DNA from: Candolleomyces eurysporus
Lineage: Eukaryota; Basidiomycota; Agaricomycetes; Agaricales; Psathyrellaceae
Assembly (NCBI GenBank): GCA_027579435.1
Contig: JANBPK010001409.1
Span: 1 to 14,822 of the forward strand
DNA length: 14,822 nucleotides
Direction: 5' to 3'
This document shows, piece after piece, positions 8,866-14,822 of this stretch. The notes beneath the pieces were generated by a model. It was not told the DNA's origin. It searched no databases and saw only the letters and a program-made list of their open reading frames with translations. A program made the translations under genes and the position numbers. Each line of letters opens with the position of its first letter. The stretch's first letter is position 1.

Positions 8866-8873
8866 CACCAAGG
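8866..8873. repeat. Target site duplication of the hAT element, right (CACCAAGG)
   Basis: Exact copy of 8168-8175, directly after the terminal CACTA. Confidence 0.92.
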
Positions 8874-9715
8874 CACCGAGTGCAGACTGTATGTTGGGCG
8901 TTTCCACCTCACGGTCGACCTTTGTCAGGGTCTCCACACCCAAAGTCCAGCAGTGTCTTCCGGATACCGTTTCCATTAACAACTCTGACTCCGATGAACA
9001 CAATGAAAGTCTTGGTACAGCAATTGCTGGGAGAGTCAAGCCCAGCCAGGGGGCTCCTACTCAGGGTCTGGAAGCATCTGCACTGCATGCCCATCTTGTC
9101 CTTGTATCTCATGCAGAAGCTTGAGCTCTGAAGCGGAGGTACACAGGGAGTCACACCATGAAGATCAACAACCGGAAGTCCACCATAATCTTCAGTGAGC
9201 AGATTGAGGATTGGAACGCCATGATGAGCGTTGTTCATGTTTGGATTGCTCGCCGAGTCAAGGCTCCCAGGCTCTCCATTACCAGTCGAGCCAGTGCTCG
9301 GGACATTCTCTTCATCCTCCAAGTCGTCATCACCAGAATTGGAATTGTTCCTTGCTTGATAATCTTGGGTGTTGCTGTTCTTCAAGTAACGGCCTCTCTC
9401 CCATCTCAGCTGGCAGCAACTCTACTCACAGGTCAGTAAGCAGAGTAGTCTCTCAAGGGAGTATGTTGAGTCTAATGTTGGTGTTTCCAGGCATATTGTC
9501 TATCTTTGTGGAGTTACATGAGAACTCTCTTCTGTTTGTATGAGGTAAAGGTTTTCCAAATTCTGAAGTTGAATTTCGATCATCTCACATGCATCCCAAT
9601 TTTCTAGAACATTATTTTGCTTGGAGATGCTGCATTTTTCGAACGTTGCAAGCCATTGTTCAGCTCTCTCTTGTGTGGCTCGAACACATTTGTGGTATGT
9701 TAACAAACTTATCAT
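8874..9715 (-). pseudogene. Unrecognised decayed reading frame right of the hAT element
   Basis: Two - strand stretches in the same frame, 9500-9715 and 8909-9385, look protein-like. The first begins MISLLTYHKCVRATQERAEQ and contains WLATFEKCSI. The second has an acidic region, DDDLEDEENVPS, then NNAHHGVPILNLLTEDYGG and LDFGCGDPDKGRP before a TGA at 8909-8911, after which the frame stays open to the hAT element. About 115 bp with stops separate the two, either an intron or decay. No catalytic motif or family is recognised. The opposite strand also carries open frames, so the coding strand is not certain. Confidence 0.3.
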
Positions 9716-10374
9716 CTGTCGAAGACTTATACCTGATCACATATAGAGCAAGTTGAAGGCCTTGACCAGTCAATATCTAGTGGGGTTTAAGCAGAAGCTG
9801 CACCCTCTTCCCCAGTTGGTTGTAAATGCCTTAAACGAGTCTGAGCCTTGAAGCAGCCTGTCTACACATGTTACGCACTTGTTCATTTACTGTAGGATAC
9901 CCATAAACTCTCACTATTGAAATTTTGCAACTGGCCTAATATAAAGCCCTCCCAATTTCTCATCTTTGCATCACCGTGAGTCTCAATGGATGGAGGACTA
10001 GTTATGTGGACGGCGACACGCTCATCACAATCCTATGATGATGATCTGCGAGCTCAACACAGATCACTGACTCTTTGGAAACACTTCAAACTTCGATGAC
10101 TATGCGTCCTGGCCTCTCATTCGTCTTTTATTTGGTTAGGTCAGTGGTTGAGTGTGACTTGCTGTTGATGTTATCTGTCTACTCAGCCCTTCAAAGAACA
10201 AGCCTAGTAGGCTTATGACAATCCCCGTGAATTTGGAGTGGAGTTGTGGTTGGAGCTGGACAAAAGTATGTGTGTGACCTATGTTCAACTTTCCCCACCC
10301 CACTCTTCCTTCCCTCCTACTCGCACTCATCATGTTCACTCAACTCTCAGCAAGCAGCAGGTGTTTACCGCCTG
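9716..10374. other. No supported gene; one promoter-like spot
   Basis: I see no recognisable protein or RNA gene. At 9940-9946 (+) there is TATAAAG, followed by a pyrimidine-rich leader and an ATG at 9986 opening a 37-codon frame that ends at 10099. This resembles a fungal core promoter, but nothing downstream can be attached to it. Confidence 0.4.
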
Positions 10375-11425
10375 TTGATGGCCATTGAAGCTAGCTTCAC
10401 ACCCCATGCTCGCTGGAGGCTCCTTGGTCAAACAGTATGTATCCTTCAGCTTTACCGTCACTGCCCTTGTATGACCATTGATGCTAGTTTCGGCATCCCA
10501 TTCTCGCTGGAGGCCCCTTGTTCAAACTATATGTGTGCTTCAGCTCTCCCATTGTCACACTTGTATAATTGTCCCAATCAGTTTTGTGCAAAAGCATCCT
10601 ATTCTCATTGGAGGCTCTTTGGCCAAAGGGTACATATGCTTTAGCCCTGCCATCAACGCCCTTTCATGACCTTCCAAGTTAGTTTTATACCTGGAATTTG
10701 TTGGACGCTCCCTGGTCAGAGAGTATGTATGCTTTAGCCCTCTCATCGCCACACTTGTATGACAATCAAGTTAGTTCTCCCCCCCCTGGCGTCCCATTCT
10801 CGGTGGCTCCCCAGTCAAATGGTATGTACACTTCAACCCTCACACCGCCACACTTGTATGACCATCCAAGTTAGTTTTCTGCCTGGCATCCCCTTCTCCT
10901 TGGAGGCTCCTTGGTCAAACAGTATGTATCCTTAAGCCCTCCTGCCACTACTGCCCTTTTATGACCATCAGAGTTCACTTCACACCTGGCATTCCATCAT
11001 TCTTGCTGGAGGCTCCTTGCTCAACCAATGGGTGCTTCAGCCCTCCCATCGTCCCACTTGTATGTCCACCAAGTTCGTTTCACATTCGGCATCTCGTTTT
11101 TATTGGAGGCTCCTTGGCCAAACAGTATGTATGCGTTGGCTTGCCATCACTGCCCTTTTATGACCATCCAAATTAGTTGTACACCTGGCATTCGTTGGAA
11201 GCTCCCCAGTCAAAGGGTATGCACACTTCAGCTCCCATCACCACATCTGTATGACCATCAAAGTTAGTTTTCTGCTGGCGTCCCATTCTTGATGGAGGCT
11301 CCTCGGTCAAACGGAAAGTGTACTTCAGCCCTCCCATCACCACACTTGGGCAACCATCCATGTTAGTTTTCTGCCTGGCATCCCATTCTCCTTGGAGGCT
11401 CCTCAACCTCAGTCAAACGGTTTCT
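10375..11425. repeat. Satellite array: 11 monomers of about 98 bp with a pentameric higher-order repeat
   Basis: Using the anchor TGGAGGCTCC (or its variants), monomers occur at 10413, 10507, 10608, 10701, 10801, 10900, 11006, 11103, 11195, 11292 and 11392, a mean step of 98 bp (range 92-106). Typical elements in order are TATGACCATCCAAGTTAG, TTCTGCCTGGCATCCCATTC, the anchor, GGTCAAACAGTATGTAT and CTTCAGCCCTCCCATC. The monomer length is not a multiple of three and the frame shifts between copies, so this is not a protein repeat. Monomers five apart resemble each other more than neighbours do, giving a higher-order unit of about 493 bp. No centromeric or subtelomeric role can be read from the sequence. 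Confidence 0.9.
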
Positions 11426-11796
11426 ATTTCTTCTGTCCATGTCGCCCTGTATATTACCCATAATAATCAATGGAATGCTTATTTCACCACTATCCATGAT
11501 TTGCTGTGGTCAGTTGAATGGTGTCCATTTCTTTCCTCCCAACAGTCACTATGTGCGTTCCCCATAATTATTTGTAGAAGGCTTATCTGGAAACTATCAA
11601 TAGGTTTGTTGTCTGTAATGTCATTGAGCTCAAAGGTTGGTGTGTGTCGAGAGTAAGTGAGACTGGGCGTGATTGGTAGTCTTTCTGGTCATGGTGACTT
11701 GGGACTGTTGGCAATGCAATTCCAGAATTGCACCTAGCAAACCGAGAGTTTGACGACCTACATTATAGTGTAATTATCTCTGCCAAAAGCGCCAAC
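11426..11796. other. No supported gene between satellite and candidate LTR
   Basis: The stretch carries no convincing frame. It contains an 8-bp inverted repeat, TGCAATTC-CA-GAATTGCA (11715-11732). Adjoining the LTR is a primer-binding-site-like TGGCGCTTTTGGCA on the - strand (11781-11794). Confidence 0.45.
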
Positions 11797-11903
11797 TGTT
11801 ACATGCCCACACTCAGATCCATTCTCTTAGGCTTCAAAACAATAGATTCGTTGATGTGCAGGTAGCAAACTAGGGCACTCTAACAACCAAACTATAGAAC
11901 TAA

Positions 11904-11937
11904 AACACACACACACAACACAACAACACAACACACC
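11904..11937. repeat. (CA)n-rich simple repeat
   Basis: About 34 bp of CA and CAA units; on the - strand this is a GT-rich run near the U5 end of the candidate LTR. Such runs can lie near RNA 3'-end signals, but that role is not shown here. Confidence 0.8.
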
Positions 11938-12077
11938 AAATACCTTTGTGAAGATAAAGGCGGGCAAGGGGTATAGGTAAAAGCTCTAAGTCTAGTTGAC
12001 AGAGGCTTCTAGAACTCTTCTTGTACAATCGCAAGTTCGAGGGGGAGCTAAGGCTCAACCAGCAACGATAGAAATGC

Positions 12078-13168
12078 TTCACGAAGTGACTTTGCTAACA
12101 CATAGTAGGGTTTGAGATACGACGGATAACTTCACGAACAGAGGACACGGCCTCAAGCAACCTCAACGCAAGAACGATTCGATAAACGCAAGCGACTCGA
12201 CTCTGATTGACTTTGTGAACTTAAACACTTTTCTCTCGATAACAGACGGCTCTCGTAGATTCCTGGGAACACGGTCCTGACNCGAAATACAAACGTTAGC
12301 TACCCGCTAATANTANTANNAGNTAAAACAGAGACGTAGATATAGGCAATTATTGTTTGGCAATCAGGCAGAGAAACAAATAGATGACAGAGACAGAGAG
12401 AGATAAGAAACACAATCACATGAGGGTATCAAAGGCCGAGAGTTGAGTCTCGAACCATAGAACGCAGCCCAGGCGCTTCGCGAACCCGTTCTGGACGCGG
12501 CTGTTATCGAGTCCGCATGGATATTCACCAAGGATTGCTTCCGGAGAGCGCGCCCTTCCGTTCGCGCACCTAATCCGACAAATTGATCCGAATTTTGGGT
12601 GCTTGGCTCCACCAAGCCACACTGCTTCACTACTCTGCTGGCTCTTTCTTTCTCTTGGCTATGTACAGGCTGACTGAGCTTCAGGTAGATGACCACATCA
12701 GCTTTAGTCTTGCTTTCCGGTTTTCCGTACAGGTTCACGAACTTCGGATGATCCTCCGAAGCTCGTCAACTAACGCCGATACCTTCCAAAGATGGTAAGG
12801 TTAGCGCTTATTGACTTGACAGATCGACAATCATGTTCTCGAAGCCACCGGCTACTTCACGAAGACTTCCACTTAGCAATGTCAGGGCGAATTCCCTTGT
12901 AGTACGCATAACTCCCACTGATATCGTCCCTCACCAGGTCAGGCATATCAGGTAGCTTCGACTCTAGTTGTAGCTGTTTCAGATACGTTCACAAGGCCTT
13001 CACGAATTTAAAGTACCGTTGTAGAACTGTCTTACTTGTCTTTCTCGTCTCTGCTAGGTAGTCTGCTTAGTTGGCAACCAGGGAAAGTTCCAACTCTATA
13101 GTTCCCAACTTCACGAAGATCGTCTTTACACATAAGTCAGTTCACGAACATTAGAACAAGTTCACGAA
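12078..13168. repeat. Eight dispersed copies of TTCACGAA
   Basis: Exact copies start at 12078, 12131, 12734, 12856, 12999, 13110, 13141 and 13161, all on the + strand. Five are extended to the near-palindromes CTTCACGAAG (12078, 12856, 13110) or GTTCACGAAC (12734, 13141). The motif has the TTCnnGAA layout of a heat-shock element, and could alternatively form short hairpins in RNA. Chance expectation in 1.1 kb is about 0.02-0.03. Confidence 0.85.
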
Positions 13169-13176
13169 TTTTTATA
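13169..13176 (-). promoter_or_regulatory. TATA box of the candidate gypsy LTR
   Basis: TATAAAAA on the - strand, in the same orientation as pol, with the dispersed TTCGTGAA motifs (- strand reading) starting one base downstream. The start of the element RNA would fall near 13140. Confidence 0.55.
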
Positions 13177-13686
13177 GGGTGTTTGCGCACTCGGCGCATC
13201 ACCGCGCCGGGATAAGGGATTGCGGCGACCAAGTTCGTGCCATACCACCTTCAGACTGTTACCTTTCACTTATGTTCTCATTCAGCCGCTTCCGATATGG
13301 GCTCAGACCGGCTGAGAGCTTAGAGATACTTCTCGCAGCGGGGTCCGAGACATCCCTCGTACTATCCCGACTAAACGGACCGTGTGTAACCTTTCGTGTC
13401 CCCCAAACCACTGATCCGGATCCTGACTCGCGCCATACCAGTATTAGACTCTGGGACAGCTTCCGAACACCCCTTTCAGGCTCCCAGCATCCACTAGCAA
13501 CCCACCGGAGTTTCGTCCTCATGGTGCAGTACCATGTTCCTTTGTTCTTTTCCTCAAACTTAGAGTTATTTTATTATAGGTCCGTCGTTTGACACCGGCA
13601 TATTTACCAAAGAGTACCAGCAGACATCTGTTGCCATTGAGAGCGCTATAGGAGCGACTCACCCGGCGTTAGATCTTTTCTACCAG

Positions 13687-14352
13687 ATGAACTGCCTCAA
13701 ATCCAACATAGCCAGGATCGACAGCGAAATTGAAGCTCTTTCTTTCTTACGCCGCGCGAGCGTTATGCAACTCGCATCCCTCCGTAATCGATACAAAAGC
13801 GACTCGCATCTCCCCGATCCTCCCGCTTCGCTTCCTGCCATTCCTACCCCGACTCTGTCTCCTACAAAGAAGGCTCCCAAAGAAATTAAGGAGACCAAGG
13901 AGACTCCCAAGGAACCAAAAGAGAAGAAACCAAAGCTCGCGAAGGCCAAAGCTCCTTCCTCCAAGGTCATTGCCAAGGGATTTTCCAAGGCGAAGGCCAA
14001 AGAGATGGTTCCGAAGACTAGAGCTAAAGCCGCTCGAGAAGCTTCAGAGACCAAGACCCGAGCCAAAACTCAGGCCACTCCAGCTACCGAGACAACCAAA
14101 GGAAAGGGGAAGCAAGGCGCCACCGCTAAACCAAAGGAAGTCGTCGAAAAGAAGGAAATCGTCGAGGAGCTGGTAAAAGAACCAGAAGTAGAGAAGAAGA
14201 AGGAGGTTGCTGAAGAGCCGGCTGAGGAAGAGGGCGAGGCCCTCTCCTGGGGTGATGAGGACATCGAGATGGAAGAAACTGGCGTGGCGGGAGAAGACGA
14301 ACTCATAGAAGAGGAGGAATACATCGCAGAGGAGGAAGAGGAGACCGATTAA
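13687..14352 (+). CDS. Lys/Glu-rich hypothetical protein, antisense within the gypsy element
   Basis: The frame encodes 221 residues from the ATG at 13687 to TAA at 14350-14352. Residues 1-40 look helical or coiled-coil (SNIARIDSEIEALSFLRRAS). Residues about 45-65 are Pro-rich, 65-150 are Lys/Ala/Pro-rich with repeated KEPKEK, KAKAP and TKTRAK, and 155-221 are strongly acidic, ending EEEYIAEEEEETD. There is no Cys knuckle, protease or other catalytic motif, so it is not an obvious Gag. Third positions favour C and G, unlike the surroundings, which supports real coding. The same frame is open upstream to 13564, with GVFTK-like sequence and YQQTSVAIESAIGA, and acceptor-like TTATTATAG at 13579, so the true protein may begin in an upstream exon. 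It converges on pol, with four bases between the two stop codons. Function is unknown. Confidence 0.6.
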   Translation: MNCLKSNIARIDSEIEALSFLRRASVMQLASLRNRYKSDSHLPDPPASLPAIPTPTLSPTKKAPKEIKETKETPKEPKEKKPKLAKAKAPSSKVIAKGFSKAKAKEMVPKTRAKAAREASETKTRAKTQATPATETTKGKGKQGATAKPKEVVEKKEIVEELVKEPEVEKKKEVAEEPAEEEGEALSWGDEDIEMEETGVAGEDELIEEEEYIAEEEEETD

Positions 14353-14356
14353 GTAC

Positions 14357-14822
14357 TCATTCCTCCCCTTCACCGTCCTCTCTTTCTTTCCTCTTTAACT
14401 GTGGCATAGACTCGAAGTTATAATCAACGAAATCGTTGCTACCATCTTCTGTACCTTTAGCTAGCTCATGTATTGCTTCTTCGCTTAAATCAAATCCTGT
14501 ATTCTTATCCATTCCAACCTTTATTGACTTTCTCGGGTAGTAAGGTATAACTTGGAAGGCCCCAACCTTATTCTGATAAACCGAGCCATCAAGCTCAAAT
14601 AGAATGTAGGCGCCACCTTTATTCCGAGTGACGACCACCATTGGTCCTAAGTAACGCAGCTTTATCTTCTTGTTAAGACTAGACTCTACTGCGGTGTTCC
14701 TCATGAGTACAAGGTCACCCTGCTTGAAGTTCCAGTCCTTTATTGTTGCCTTGTTAGCTTTCGTATATTCTTCTACTCGTTTTCTCTTTTCTGCGTTGAT
14801 GAGATCGGTGCTGCCGAGCTCA
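14357..14822 (-). CDS. pol: Ty3/gypsy retrotransposon Pol, integrase C-terminal end (partial)
   Basis: The frame enters from the right edge and is open to TGA at 14357-14359, giving about 154 residues of the Pol C-terminus. It reads STDLINAEKRKRVEEYTKAN, then IKDWNFKQGDLVLMRN, RYLGPMVVVTRNKGGAYILF, ELDGSVYQNKVGAF and VIPYYPRKS. The GDLVL..RYLGP...GGAY...ELDGS...IPYYPR series is the integrase C-terminal SH3-like (GPY/F-type) segment of basidiomycete Ty3/gypsy elements, which contacts DNA during integration. The tail after it is acidic and then basic (KRKEREDGEGEE). No frameshift or stop is seen, so this copy may be recent. Protease, reverse transcriptase, RNase H and the integrase core would lie beyond the window. 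Confidence 0.93.
   Translation of the reverse strand, partial: ELGSTDLINAEKRKRVEEYTKANKATIKDWNFKQGDLVLMRNTAVESSLNKKIKLRYLGPMVVVTRNKGGAYILFELDGSVYQNKVGAFQVIPYYPRKSIKVGMDKNTGFDLSEEAIHELAKGTEDGSNDFVDYNFESMPQLKRKEREDGEGEE

Larger units (their letters stand above)
11797..13534 (-). mobile_element. Candidate long LTR of the Ty3/gypsy element
   Basis: On the - strand the Pol end is followed by the antisense ORF, then a purine-rich tract (13535-13555) and TGGTACTGCACCATG, a plausible start of U3. A TATAAAAA box (13169-13176) follows about 360 bp later. The block could end at GGCATGTAACA (11797), which is followed after two bases by a TGG-initial primer-binding-site-like sequence. This gives TG..CA ends and a length near 1.7 kb. 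Repeated TTCACGAA motifs lie between the TATA box and the left end. The boundaries are inferred because the partner LTR is outside the window and the ends share no extended inverted repeat. Ambiguous bases occur at 12282-12323. Confidence 0.45.

Noticed and set aside
10375..11425. CRISPR array
   Set aside because: The repeat covers the whole 98-bp monomer with no unique spacers, and the genome is eukaryotic.
10246..11656. Several + and - strand ORFs of 60-130 codons across the satellite
   Set aside because: They change frame from monomer to monomer because the unit is not a multiple of three; they are by-products of the repeat.
11715..11732. 8-bp inverted repeat TGCAATTC-CA-GAATTGCA
   Set aside because: Too short, with no flanking U tract or gene to act on; not called a terminator or operator.
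12364..12738. 124-codon - strand ORF inside the candidate LTR
   Set aside because: No recognisable motif; it lies in the presumed R/U5 part and its composition does not stand out from the flanks.
13179..13592. 137-codon + strand ORF upstream of the Lys/Glu-rich ORF
   Set aside because: It covers presumed U3 and internal junction sequence, shows no domain and ends in a different frame; no splice joining it to the downstream frame was convincing.
13680..14373. Long - strand ORFs opposite the Lys/Glu-rich ORF (Ser- and Leu/Phe-rich)
   Set aside because: They are mirror frames of a low-complexity GAA/AAG-rich coding strand and have homopolymeric composition.

Overview
The window looks like a transposon-dense, gene-poor stretch of a filamentous basidiomycete genome (probably Agaricomycetes). 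Three things point there: a Plavaka-type DNA transposase, a family abundant in mushroom-forming fungi, interrupted by many 47-68 bp introns with GT..AG ends; a Ty3/gypsy Pol terminus with the motifs usual in basidiomycete elements; and small LTRs. I see no ordinary cellular gene that I can name with confidence. The species cannot be decided from the sequence.

Layout. 1-500: two short tandem arrays (a 69-bp unit, then a TCCACTGGAC-type array) sharing one near-palindromic core. 490-1067 (-): an unrecognised protein-like reading frame with one internal stop. 1502-7513 (+): one decayed Plavaka transposase gene, readable from an N-terminal C2HC zinc finger to an acidic C-terminus. It is interrupted by a solo LTR (4231-4791, perfect 5-bp target duplication) and by an unidentified 0.66-kb stretch (5256-5918). 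8176-8865: a 690-bp non-autonomous hAT element with 12-bp terminal inverted repeats and a perfect 8-bp target duplication, lying in a second decayed reading frame (-). 10375-11425: a satellite of 98-bp monomers in a five-monomer higher-order repeat of about 493 bp. 11797 to the right edge: a Ty3/gypsy element on the - strand, with a candidate long LTR (about 11797-13534), an uncharacterised Lys/Glu-rich ORF on the opposite strand (13687-14352), and the C-terminal end of Pol running off the window.

How the parts relate. The region is a palimpsest. The Plavaka copy came first, decayed partly by C-to-T changes at CpG (Arg codons now TGA, TGG, TGT or CAN), and received the LTR insertion. Removing that LTR and one copy of its duplication restores the transposase frame across the junction exactly. 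The hAT element inserted independently into neighbouring sequence.

The least explained structures are the satellite with its higher-order organisation, the antisense Lys/Glu-rich ORF that converges on gypsy pol with a 4-bp gap, and eight copies of the near-palindrome TTCACGAA in the candidate LTR, all downstream of its TATA box.
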